Shown: one piece after another, positions 21,621-35,000 of the stretch
Layout of the letters: every line of letters begins with the position of its first letter
How positions within the stretch are numbered: position 1 is the stretch's first letter
Assembly (NCBI GenBank): GCA_032164245.1
Contig: JAVMKO010000022.1
Location: forward strand, 14,445,845-14,509,844
Reading direction: 5' to 3'
Origin: Sternotherus odoratus
Lineage: Eukaryota > Chordata > Testudines > Kinosternidae
DNA: 64,000 bases
Translations under genes and position numbers: made by a program
Notes under the pieces: model-generated
The model's input: the letters and a program-made list of their open reading frames with translations, nothing else
Database searches by the model: none
Told to the model about the DNA's origin: nothing

Positions 21621-24600
21621 GTGGGTTACAGTCAGGGCAGTACGGTAAGAGGCAATAGGAGCTTCCAGACTGGCTCTGCCTTTTCCTAGATCAGTGGCCC
21701 AGCGGCCGGTGCAGACCCTTCTGCTGCGCCTGGAAGTCATGTTCTTGGAGATCAGTTCAAGGCCTAGTCAAGAAATAGTGTCGTCTTCAGTGGGCGCAAT
21801 TTCTAAATGGAAGCTCCAGGCCAGTCTAAGGGGCCTACATTCATTACAATGGTTCTCCTCCAGGGGGTTAATTCTGGTTGGATATATTCCTGGAGGTTCC
21901 ATCACGGGACATAACATTTAATTGAATATTAGTCCAATTAGTGGAGACACCAGGACAATCCTGAAGGGTTGGCAGCCCTATCGCAGCCAGGAGTCCAGGC
22001 CCCCTCAGAGGATGGCAAGCAGGTTTCAGGGCCTCTGCCAAACTAAACCAGAGAGCAGGGACAGGGACTCACTGGAGCCCCAAGCAGAAAGCTGAATCCT
22101 GAGCACCTACGTTCCTGACTGAAACCCCAGCAACTTAGCTTTGAGGGGGCTCCCTGTGGTGTGAGGTCCTGGGCAATTGCTCTGCTAGCAGCCCCCTAAC
22201 ACTGGCCCTGGCTATTCGTCTACTGAAAAACTGTTGCAGTGACACCAGTGGGAGATGGACCTATTTAGCATGGGACAGGGGCAGAGGAGAGACTCCGAAA
22301 GAAAAATGAAGACTTGTGCGTTATTTGGTGTATGTGTATCTGGAAGGGTTACACCTGTTGCACTCAAAAAGCTGCAGGGAGAATTATGGTTGTAGCTAAG
22401 TTTGGCAGATTTTGGTTTGTTTATTTTTTAAAATAATTTTGGATAATTAGTTTTAAGCATTTTTTTTCAATTTTTATAGATTTAAATTTTCACAGTTGTG
22501 GGAAACTGAAGGGTTAGACAATAAATATTTAGTCACAGTAGATTTTGAAATTCAAGAAGTTAAAGATTTATAGCCATTAAAACATTATTAATATCTCATG
22601 TAGAAATATACAAAATCCTTAAACAAATAAGCAGCATTTTTCTTTGCCTTTTTGTAAATGTTGATTATTATAGGTGGAAATATTTTTTAATTGGTTTGTG
22701 TGTGTGTGTGTATGCTGAAATTGACGCTTACTCATAATATAATCCTTCCAAGCCTAACTATAGCGCCAAAACAACTACAAATTGTGTTACTAGAATTTCC
22801 AGAAATGGTAATATTTGGTCTAAAAACAAGAATGAAAAATTTCACCTCCCCAATATTGGTTTTTACAGACAGCTACAATAATTTGAGAACAATGACAGGA
22901 AAAAAAATATAGATATTCAGCCAACGAGAAATAAAAATTGCAAAGCCTATTGTGGATAATTTAGAATACAGAAAATTATCCAGGAATTATAAAATTTCAG
23001 GGCCATATTCAGATATCTTTATTCATCCTGAATACTACCTTACTTGACAAATAGTCCCACTGAAAACACTTGGATTATGAACTATTTCATGTTCTGTCAG
23101 TCAGTAGTAAGAGTTGAGGCCTGCACACACTTAATTGGCTATTGTATAAATATACATAGGTTCAGCATATTCTTTTTTTCTCATTTGGGTCTTTTATTCA
23201 AGTACTGATCAGTTCCAGATAATGCTCAGTTTTTCAAAGCGTATGAGATCAAGTATACTCATATCAAATTTCTATAATATTTTCTAAAAATGAAAAATTG
23301 ATTTCTAAGGTAAGATTTAGGTTGTGAAATTTCATCGTACATGTTTTCTGAGAATGTTACAGGGAATGGAAAGTAAATTTTGAACAGAGCCTTAGCTGTA
23401 GTATTATTCTGGGATTGGCATTCCCAGTCTTCAGATATACCTTAACGAACTAATTTTTAAATTTTTCCAGGTTTTTAACAAGTGCACAGAAGATTATTTT
23501 AGTTTGCCTTTTGTAATGACAAGTACACCAAGCCATGGTGAAGTCACCGATCCAGGTAAGGCAAAAAAGGTATTACATCATCTTGTACAATAGTCTCTTT
23601 AAATTTAAGTTTCTAGTTGTATGCACTTTTTAATGTCTTCTAAGAAGACACTTCTAAATATAACATTTGCCTAGTTTTAAGATATTATGCTATATGTTAT
23701 ACACATTTATTTAGAAAAAATATTTATCAAAATATCTTTTTCAGATCCTGTTTCACAGAAAATAAATTTTTTGCCTGGGGTAGAAGAAGAGGTCAGTTAA
23801 GTGTACAAACTGTGAATCTAGTATCTCAGCACCTCACAATCTTTAATGTATTTATCCTCACAATGCTTCTGTGAGGTAGGCAAGTCGTGTTTAACACATG
23901 AGGAAACAAAGGTACAGACACTGAATGACAGAGAAGGTCTTTGGCAGAGGAGGGAAATGAACTCTGGTCTCCAAAGTCCTAGGCTACCGTTAGATAGTCT
24001 TCCATTTATACATGGTAGAATCTGTGGAAACACCAAATAATTTGCTAGCATTAACTACTGAAAAACTGAATTACAGTACTGTACTTTCAGCCCATTTTCC
24101 CCAGTGCTGTTTTGTTGTGCTCTATTGCCACCCTCAGCAAAGTTTACAGAGTTAGCATTCCTGACCTGAGAACCACCTTGACAACAGTCACACCCTTCCA
24201 GATCCAGTGAGCTTCCTCTTGTGGATCTCATAGGGCTGGTCTACGGGGCGGGAGGGCGGGGGCGGGGGGGATCGACCGAAGATACGCAACTTTAGCTACG
24301 TGGATAACGTAGGTGAAGTCAGCGTATCTTCGGCCGACTTACCTGCCGTCCTCATGGTGGCGGTCGTCGGCATGCTCCCCTGTCGACTCCAGTTTGCGCC
24401 TTGTGGCAAGCTAGAGTTCCGGAGTTGACGGGGGTGCCGCTGGCGATCGGTTTATCGCATCTTAACGCGACACGATAAATCGATCGCCAAAAGATCGATT
24501 GCTACTTGGCAGGTAGTGAAGATGTACCCATAGTTTCCATCTTTACTTGGATTGAACTTCTTTTGCCTTAGCAGCTAATAAAGCACAATCATGTTGTAAT

Positions 24601-27600
24601 AATTCCTGGTGAAGCAATAGGAGGAGGATAAAATTTGGTGACCCCTTAGGTTTTTTTTTAAAGAGTAGAAAAAATATGACCTTGTGTCTGAACCTGTTCC
24701 TCTTTTCTATGAGCTGCTTAGGACCACTGATCTACCATTTCTTGTGTGGTGCTCTACATTTCTTTTTTAGAGTTCTTAATTGACTGATATAATAAACGGC
24801 ACATAAATTCTCTTTACTGCAGAAAAAACATGAATTCTTGGATATGCCCTCTGGAGTCCTACTGATTTAACTCCCAGCGTCTGGACTTTTAGGCATTGGA
24901 GCGTGGTATGGGAAACCTAGTGGGTGAAATCCTGGCCCTAATGAAATTATTAACAAAACTTCCATTTACTTAAGTAGGGCCTGGATTTGACCCAGTGTAA
25001 TCATCTATGGCTGCCAGGATTTGCCTTCAGCTATGTTAGAAGAGCTGAGGATGTTAGGATAATTTTCCCATATTTTTATTGTATTGTAACTATGCCTTTT
25101 TTGTTATTTCTTATTCCATTAAACAAATTAGTACACAGTGGTTTTTAGTGGCTGCTGTAAGCATTAAGAATAATGTATCAGTGGTGCTATAAAATTTAAT
25201 CAGTTTAAACTTTGGTCCCTATGGCAGCTTGTTTTGCAATTATTTTAGAAATATGAATTCTTATGATATTTCTAAGAGACACACGTGTGGAATATTTTTA
25301 ATTAAACATGATTTCAGATTAAATTGTGAAACCTGTTTCAACAGAATATAGAGACAATGCATGAGCTTTATTCAAAACTCTACAAAGAGGCTGAAAAGAT
25401 CAAGAGGTGGAAAGTGACAGTAGAATCTGAACTGAAGCAGAAGGAGAGAAAATTGCAAGAAAATAAAAAGATTATTGAAGCACAGCGTAAAGCTATTCAA
25501 GAGTTACAGGCAAGTTTCTGTCTAGGATACTTCAAAATATATTTTTAAGAATAAAAACTTTCAGAGTAAACAAATATAATTTGGATTTCTGATATAATTG
25601 AACATTCACTAATGATTCACAGCTCAAAAAATATTTTATGCAATTAATCTCATGTGAAAAAAAATTGTCTAATTGATCCAACAGCTTCACTTTTTTAACA
25701 AGCAAAACTTCATTTTTAAATTTTAAATGTAAAAACTTATCCTCTCAATAACTGTTTGTTTTGAAAGAAAAAAGTGAGTTAATATATCCAAAGAAAAAAT
25801 AAGAATGTAATTAACATGTGGAAATGAAGCTTCTCTGTAACTTGTTAAGAGTACAGTGAAACTTACGTTTATTCCCCTTTCATACAAGCTATATCACAAA
25901 ACATAGTTCAGAGTTAAATATTGCTGTCACAGTGAAATAACAGTGCAGAGAAAATAATATATATTTTATGTACTGTTAATTATACCTCTTATCAGGTGAG
26001 ATTTGAAAAGAAATGGAGCTAAATAAGTATATTTTGAATAACTAATTTTTTATTTGTGTCTTATAAAATTAGTTTGAAAATGAGAAACTAAGTCTGAAAT
26101 TGGAAGATGAGATATGTGAAAATAAAGATCTTCTACAAGAGTAAGTAATAAGAATAAAATATTATAGAATTTTTTTTCATACTGAACCCTTCACATTTTA
26201 ATTTATAATATAAAATAATTAAATAATCAATAAGAAAGACATTAGATTGCAGAACTTTTCAAGGCAAGGACCTTGTCATCTTTATATCTGTAAAATACTA
26301 TGCATCCTTGTAGTATTAACTGTGACGGTGCTGTTCCTGGTGGGATCCAACTGTGAGTGTCAGATCAGGACAGATTGCTTCCAAAGGGGCAACTACAGCC
26401 CAAATCTGGGGTTTTTCCATGCTAGGGTAAACCAAACCAGCCAAACAGAAAAGACTTTGGTTTCGCCCCACTGGCTAACCACAAGTCACACAAGCAATTC
26501 CCTAGACACTCCAGATTGCCAGTATCACCACCAGCAGCCACCTGTCCTAGGGACCAATGGTTATGAAAACCAATACCCCAAATAAAGAAAACGGTTCTCC
26601 CCAGTTCCAAAGAATCAGGCCCCAGACCCAGGTCAATATACAAATCAGATCTTACCACAAATCACGCTGATGCCAAACCTTTATCACTTCTCTGCCTTTT
26701 GGCTAAGAAAGCATTATCTAAAAAGTTATATTATGTAAATAATAATAAAATAGCTTTTTCTTCTTTCAGAAACAGTGCAACAAGACATTTGTGTAATCTG
26801 CTCAAGGAAACCTGCGCTCGATCCACAGAGAAGTCCAACAAATGTAAGTAGTATTTAGATATTGTTTTACATTTGTAAATGCACATGGCTGCATTGAAGA
26901 AAAAGCTTGCTTTCTGCTGGCATGGATTCTAGTGTAGTTTGATTAAATTGCGCATGGCTCATTTCACTAAGATGAAGTTTTCTGTAGAAAATAAGCCATA
27001 GACCTAATAGCTATTAGTTTTGTGGTCTTCATTTCAGAGGGTTTGTGTTTTTCCCCAAAGGCATCAAGGTTGTTAAAGGGTTATATATTTATGTCTCCCA
27101 ATCTTTTCTTTGGCATAGTCATTGGAAGCAACATTGACCTGTTTGGGGCAGCTTGACTCCCAAACAATGCAGAACAAAATAAGTGCATCACTCTAGTATT
27201 CTGTACATTCACATTGGCTATCCATTTAAACACTGATCCAGGAAGGTATTTAAGCTTATGTGTAAATTTAATAGCCCCATTAAATTCAATTTAAGTACTT
27301 AAAATTAGGCATATGCTTAAGTACTTTCCTGAATTGGGACTTTAGAACTATAATCTTGAATTTGATCTGGATTAATCTTCAAAACCCTCAATGTTGCTGG
27401 CCCCACACTGCTGGAGAGTTGCTCTGTTTCTCTGGCCTCAATCCTGCACATATTTACACATTTAACTTTACTACTTTGAGTAGTCCCATTGTTGACCGTT
27501 ATCTTCCATGACAGCTGTGTTCCTGAGGAGCAATGGGATTGTCAGCTGCAAGGGTGAAAGTCTTAAGCGCAAGATGCACAGGTTTTTAAAGAATTGTCTC

Positions 27601-30600
27601 ATGGTTTTGAAACCTCTTTTCACAAGAGAAGAGAATGACATGCATCTTTCCTCATATAGGACAAAATGCTAGATTAAACCTTACATCATACCATTCCCAC
27701 AATAATAAAAATGTAAAAATATATTCTTTCTTCAACTGCAATGGAAGACAGGACAGAACCAAAAATCAGTATTTGTTACACTATATGGGGAACCCAGGAC
27801 ATTTTTATGAGGTGCTTAGCTACCGCAGCAGTGTGGTTGGTTGCTCTGGCATGTTAACTCTTTTATCTCCCTTGTGCTCACATCTAGGTCATGTGCAAAT
27901 CCTGCTGCATTTTACTTCATAACATTTCTACAATAAGATCTTTTCTTTCTGTTCACATAGCCAAAACATTATCATCCCTCTTTAGTCCATACAGAATGAA
28001 GCTGCTAAGATAATCTTCTTTGCCTGTTGCACTAACTGTATCACTAAGTAAATCTCTCTGGATCTCTTTACTGACCAAGTTTTCCGTTGCATCAGATTCA
28101 AATGTTTTGTTTTCACCTTCAAGGCCTTTTACAACTTTGCCTCATCTAAGTTATCTATTCTTGTTGTTTATCATATCAGCCTCATGTTCCCTCATCTGTT
28201 CCAATGACGTCAGCCTTGGTGGTCCATTTGACTGCTTTTCTCACAAGTATCTTGACACTTTCTTCTATGCCATCTCTTACATATGGAACACCTTTCCTGA
28301 ATGTATCTTTAAAATAACTACCATCTCAAATCGCTCAAGGCTCATTTCTGCCATGATGGTTATTGGAAATTGGCCAACTAACAATGGTTAGGTTGAGGGG
28401 GCAATCCATGAAGTAAATAAATATATATAAATGCTCAATTCAGAAATTTCTAGTTGTATGTAGCACTACTAGCATGTGTAATTATGTGACCATATCACTC
28501 AACTTCCTTATTCCTCAAGTAGTCTCAACGAAACAGAGTGGATTTCAGTGGGGCTACTCAAGGAATTATCAACTCATCTTTGATACTCCTGCTGTCATTG
28601 TGTATTGCTGTATCAAAATCTGTTATAAAATGATGCTTATACTGTTTGATTCTGGATTTACATCTAGCCTGCCATTCTGTCTGGAAGAAGTGGAATTCAG
28701 AATGAAACCATGTAAACTGACCTGGAATGCTATTTAAATGGAGAATACACTTTTTCTGCATTGCATAACATTTGCCAACAAAATTTTTGCAGATATTTTG
28801 GTAAAATGGTGAGAAAAAGCAGAATAACCATATTCATGTTTTAATTTGATGCACTGTGTATTGAAATGCTTGGGCAAAACTTTTTTAAAAATCATATGTA
28901 GCATCTAATATTCCCTTGTATATTATTGCTGTATTGTTATGCATATTTTTAAAGTAAAATTTTGTTTAAAATATTTTTATATTGATAGATGAACATGAAA
29001 GAGAAGAAACCAGACATCTATATATGGCACTTAATAATAATATTGAGGTAAGTGATTGATTGTAAGAGGTTTCAAAATACTCTAATTTTAATCAGCGGAA
29101 TTGAGCTGATGTGAATGCTAAGATTTTCTTAAATACAAAACACATTTGTCATTGATCTACAGGAGGTTCAGTGTCCTTTCTAAGAGCTGGGATGTAGGTG
29201 GTGTGGCCTAATGGGAGAGTTTGGGATAGGTAACTGTGGGTTCAGGTCAGAGTCTGGAGACAGAAAACAAGCTGGGGATCAAGCTTAAACAAAGTAATTG
29301 TAAAACCATCAATAGAGTCTTTCAAAGTACATTTGAACTTCAGTTTTTAACCTTTGACTTTTATTTATTATTTGCACTGTGATGGCACCTCAATACCCCA
29401 TGTTGTGCACCAGGGCTCCACTATGTTAAGCACTGTACAAAAAGCTAGCAAAAAGATAGTCCCTGCTCTAAAGAGCTTACCATTTAAGTATGGAATTACT
29501 TAAATTTCTAATTTTTTAAATAATTACAGTGTTCTAATAATATTGATTTAAATTAACAGCTATCTACAACTATAACTGTGTTTTCAAAAAGTACTTTTTA
29601 ATCAGGAAACATTACCATTGTCTTATAATACTGCATATTTTTAAATGGTATGTACATTCTTTTTTCATTATAGGAAATCATTTGTCTGTAAACATTTATT
29701 GCTATGTTTTATTTTTTAGAGAATGATATTGGCTTTTGAGGAACTTCGTGTGCAAGCAGAGAACTCCAGATTGGAAATGTGTTTTAAATGTGAGAATTCT
29801 AATGTTTACAATACTCATCATGTACTCTGTATGTGTAACAATCTCTTTGATACTTGGAGATATCATAACGTGCACTTTTGGCAGGAGTGATGGGATTTAT
29901 TAGAACCAATGAATTATAGGCACACTGTTAAGCATGTTTATAAAACATGCTTATGTGATAATAAGGGGAACAGATGCCCTTATTACAGCACAGCTGGTTC
30001 CTCAATATGGCAACAATTCCTGAGGAAGTTCAGCTAGGTTCTAAAAAGGGGCATAAAAGAGATTCTCATCCATTCTTTATACTCATTTGGCCTAATCTTA
30101 CTCCCCTTAAAGTCCATGGCAAAACTCCCATTAATTGAGTGGGAGTAGGTTTGGAACCTGTATACTTGTAATACTCTAAAACAGTGGGTCTCAACCTATT
30201 TACTGTTCACTGCATGCATCCGATGAAGTGGGTATTAGCCCACAAAAGCTTATGCTTCAATACTTTTTTTAGTCTTTAAGGTGCCACAGGACTTTGTCGC
30301 TATTTACTGTTGTAGACTGCATCCAGTACTACCTCTGTGGCACTGAGGATGTTGCCTGGGCCGTAGCTCTGTGCTGATCGGGCCACAAGCAGGCCGCAAG
30401 TTGAGAAACACTGCTCTAAAAGCTTGAAAATAACATTTATTCACCTGAGTCAGAGGGTGCATGTAATATTTTTTATTCTGTTGGTGAGAGAGACAAGCTT
30501 TCAAGCTGCACAGAGCTCCTCTTCAGGTCCGAGAAATATACTTAGTCACAGGTTCAGCTAAATACAAGCTGTGACAGATTGGTTAGCATAAAAAGTTAAC

Positions 30601-31976
30601 ACACATCTCAAGGGACCATTGAAGGTTAAGTGCCTGTTAACACACCCCAGTTATCGTTACAGATTGTTGTGTTAAGCCATAAATCCAGTGTCTTTCTTCA
30701 GTCCAGGGTTTTTAGAATCTAGAAAAATTATGAATTTAATCTTCCAGGTTTGTTATTTGAAGGTGTTATGCAGGTTTCCAATGAGGATTTATAAGTCAGA
30801 CATAAAGTAATTGCTTTGTGAAAAGTGTTCACGCACAACTGATAGGAAAACACCTGTCTGGGATGGTCTAGATAATACTTGGTCCTGCTATGAGTGCAGG
30901 GGCCTCGACTAGTTGACCTCTCAAGGTCCCTTCCAGTCCTATGATTCTATGATACCGTATTTTTTGTCTTTAATCATTTTTCTGCAAGAGTTCATTTGAA
31001 AGTATAGTGATAGTCTTGTTTCACCCACATAGTTGTTATTGGGGTATTTAGTGCATTTTCCAAATCTTAAGAGTGCTGTGTAGCTCTCAAATCTTCTCTC
31101 TCACCAACAGAAGTTGGTCCAATAAAAGATACTACCTTACCCACCTTGTCTCTCTAATATCTAGGACCAACATGGCTACAACAACACTGCATATATTTAT
31201 TTTCCTGTCAGCTTTGTTCTTGTTTTACTTGGGTTTTAGGGTTTTGTTTTAGTCTATCATTGTAAGTATCTTGCAGACACTGTTTTTCTTCTGATGGAGC
31301 CCAGCCCACGGTGGCACTGCTTGTTTTCTGTAGTTGCTTTCTTGATATATGATGAAGCTGCACAGGTTTATACCAGGAAAAAATTGGGCTCATTATTTGC
31401 TTATTTACACTTAAGTACCCAGCTTTGCATCATTTCTATACATGAAATTCTCATTGACTTCCCATTTTACATAATATTGGAATAAATATGTGAAGAGACA
31501 TTGCAAAAATATTTTCTCTGAATAGTTCATAGCTTCAAACATAACCTTAGCAGTAAATCTATAATGAAAAAGCTATACAACTATACCTATATTTTAAAAT
31601 GAGAGTTATATTTGATTTCTTGAAGTATATTTAGTTTAAGGACTTTACATTAGTATTAATACAAAAGTATTTACATTATTTTATTTCTGAAGTAAAAGAA
31701 GCAGCAGAAAAAGTAGAACAGCTTGAAAAGGAATACAACATGGAAATAAATGACAAGGAAAAGCAGGTTTGTTTAAGTGTAAAATCCAATTTGTACATTT
31801 TTATTTGGGAATATAATTTGCATTATATGTAGCAAAAAATGTCAGCTAATTTTGACTCATTTTTGTTGTTGTTGACTAATTTAGTTGGAGTGCGGAAAAA
31901 ACAAAGTAGTTCTTTAAAAGTTGCTTTGTTGTCTGTAAAAGATTTTGTACTTTTGAAGGATGAAAATTATCTATCC

Positions 31977-32010
<34 letters not shown>

Positions 32011-35000
32011 AAAAGTGAAATGGTGTGTGCATGTATGTATGTTCCTTTACTCCTTCCACACCGTTTCAGCGAGAGACTTGAAATTTGGTACAGTTACAGG
32101 CTTTAGGGTCCTAATCAGGGTAAGAATCGAAAATTTTTCAAATCTCACCTCTTACACCCCCTAGGTGTGAAATTCTTTAAAGCCCATTAACATCAACTGG
32201 GCAGCAGGTTAACACCTGCTGTTCTCTGTGACATAGTTATGATGTAATAATACCCCACTCCAACGGACCCCGCACTTGCTCAGCTGTCTCTCCCCGCCCC
32301 CCCTCCTATGGCTCCCCCACTTGCTCAGCTCTCTTCCCCCCCCCCTCCAACGGCCCCCGCACTCGCTCAGTTCTCTCCCTCCTCCCCCCCACATCTAAAT
32401 GCAAGAGAATGAAATGAATTAGAAAAAAATGAGACTTCTGAACAAAATTTGTATTAATAAAAACATTGTAGTCTTTTTACATCCCAGTTTCCAATTACAA
32501 ATACCCCGAGCAACGCCAGGTATTTTTGCTAGTAAGTGATATTTAAATTGTGTGCTTCTTGCTTTGTGTTATTTGAATTAAAATGTTAAGGAGTTATATG
32601 CCATTATTTCTTTCTCCACAAAGCACCATAAAGGAAATACTGAGTTCTGACAGTCCTCGTATTTGAGCAAGGTTCATTCCACATCTGCTGGTGAAGAAGA
32701 GATGGGGGAAGGACAGTGATGCAGAAGCTGGGAGGAAGGATCAGGAAACAGATCAGACCAGGGACTGACTAGAGGAATATTGAGACTGGAGAGGGCATAG
32801 GGTACTGTCATAGTATTGGGGAAGCCAAGGAAGGTGGACAGGTTGTGGAAACTTGTGGTGGTATTAGAAGTGTGTAATCAATAGTGTGGAAAAGAAGGTT
32901 TTATATCTTTAATTTTTTTAATCTGAGAAGGAACAGTTGGACTTGTTGGTTCATGGGGAGAATGGATCTGAGGAGGTGGCAAGCAGTCTGACCAGGCATT
33001 GGTGTAAGTGTTGGAAATGACAGCAAGAGACTACTTGAGAGTCTGAATGGATACTCCATTCCCCCTAAATATAAGTTTCTACACCTCCATCCTGTTGGAA
33101 TTTACACTCTAGTTTTGATGGCAGATCTGCTGTCTCCAGACTGCAGCACGTTTTTTTATGGATATATGGTTAATGCCTCCCTATTTTTTCTTGAGAAGTA
33201 TTCATTTTTTTACAGTTATGCAATGAAATCCGAATCCTGCGTATAATGTACAAATGGAAAATAATATGAAGTTAGTAGTCTTTTCTAGACCTTGTTATTT
33301 ATATATTGTAATTGCTCTTCACTTCATTAGCTATCAGTTCTGATTGGGCAAAGTGGTGAAAAAGACAATAAAATGAGAGCCATCACAGTTCAGTTGCAGG
33401 AATCAAGGCATAAGATGATTGATTTAGAAGAAGCAACAAGTAAGAATTTTAATTGCTATAATCCAAATAGCATTATTTGTAATAGTGCAAGAGACAGAAA
33501 AGCTAGAGATTGATCATGGGGGTGGTATTCTTTTGCTGAGCACTGGTGGAATTTGGGGCCTTGCAGATCACTTTCCTGTTTTGAAGCAGAAATTGGGTGA
33601 AATTGAATTGGGTATTTTGTTAGTGTGATTTGTTTGTTTATAAAATATACACAAGTGCTGTTTCCTTTCATGGAGTTGGTAACAAACATTGGATAACCAG
33701 ATACCTTTTGTAGAAACCTCATGTAAGGTGCCCCTCTCCCAGTCCAAAGAAGCAGCTGTTTTGCTCTCCTCTCACCCCAAGAAGGGTCTCAAATTGCTAA
33801 CAAATCCAGCTTCTTTTAAACATATCCTGTGTCCTTTTTTTCCCACCCTCAGACCCTGCACAGTACACCTGTGAAATACTTAGTCCAAGGTACTCACTGA
33901 GACCACATGGCCTGGAAAAGTTAGCCTTGGTATTGTTCTCCTGCTTCTCAGTACAAAGGAGTATCAAGTCTGTAACTGCTAGACCAGTACTTTAATCCCT
34001 ACAATCTCTTTAACCAGTGTCTGGGTGCTTATAGATCAGTGACATCCTAATGGACAAACCATTAGCACCTTATGCCTGAACAGTATGTTCAAACTTTCAT
34101 CTCTAGGGTCTGGTCGTCAATTATTTTTATTATTGTATTGCCTAAATCCCCAGTCACTGCCAGGACCCCATTGTGCTAGGTGCAGTACAAACAAAAGAAA
34201 AGATAGTGCCTGCTCCCAAAAGTTCATAATCTAAGTATAAAATGATCCAACAGATGGATACAGACAGATTGATGAGAGAGAATAAGAACATTGAAACACA
34301 ATGTTGGTCAGCATGGTAGGCTGTTTTTGTCTCAATAGGCCAGAGATAATTATACTCAATATGGTATAATGGATGCACAATTTTTGTACCAATGTAATGA
34401 GTTTTTTTTGGGGTGTCATTTTTTTTTTTCTGCTAGTGTGGACACTGTTATACCAATATATCTTATTCTCTTATAGGAATAAGTTATACTGGTATTAACT
34501 GTGTCCGCACTGTGGGAGGAGTTCCATTTTAACTATCCCAATATAGATCGCTAAAAGGGTACAGTTTTTGTGTGTTGACCACCTTAGGTCACTGGTTACT
34601 GAAAGTTGTTATTTTCCAGCAGTTGTTCAACAGCCAATGAAATAAATCCTGGTTTCACTCTTCTCTGTTGGACATGTTTTTACATCTCCAAAAAATGCCA
34701 TTACAGATGGCATTAGAATTGACATCCTTGTAGACCCTCAAAAGACAGAGGATTGAATGGAGTTGGAAATTGAACTGCTTTTAGAAGGGGTCTTCCATTT
34801 CAGTTTGAGTGAAACTTGAGAAGGGCAAAGAAGGACTTCAGTCTTCTTAACTGTTAATTAGCCATTTGTAATTAAATTCAATATTTCTTAAGGTAGTGGA
34901 TATGTTTTCAGGGGTTTTGACACACAACATTATATCATTTTATCAGTAATGAAGTTATTTCTGTTTGCTTTGTAAAATTATGGGGAGCATTCTAATTCAT

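Noticed and set aside
20876..21658. Open frames of 213 codons (minus) and 244 codons (plus)
   Set aside because: They lie in the SYCP1 CpG island, overlap each other and the true exon 1, have Pro/Arg/Gly composition expected from GC-rich DNA and match no family.
24781..24900. Candidate for the missing small SYCP1 exon (acceptor CTTTACTGCAG)
   Set aside because: The phase-0 frame reaches TAA after 15 codons without a GT donor before it and shows no likeness to the mammalian segment.
31968..32010. Tandem array as a CRISPR or other structured repeat system
   Set aside because: It is a simple 4-bp microsatellite; no spacer-repeat structure exists anywhere in this eukaryotic window.
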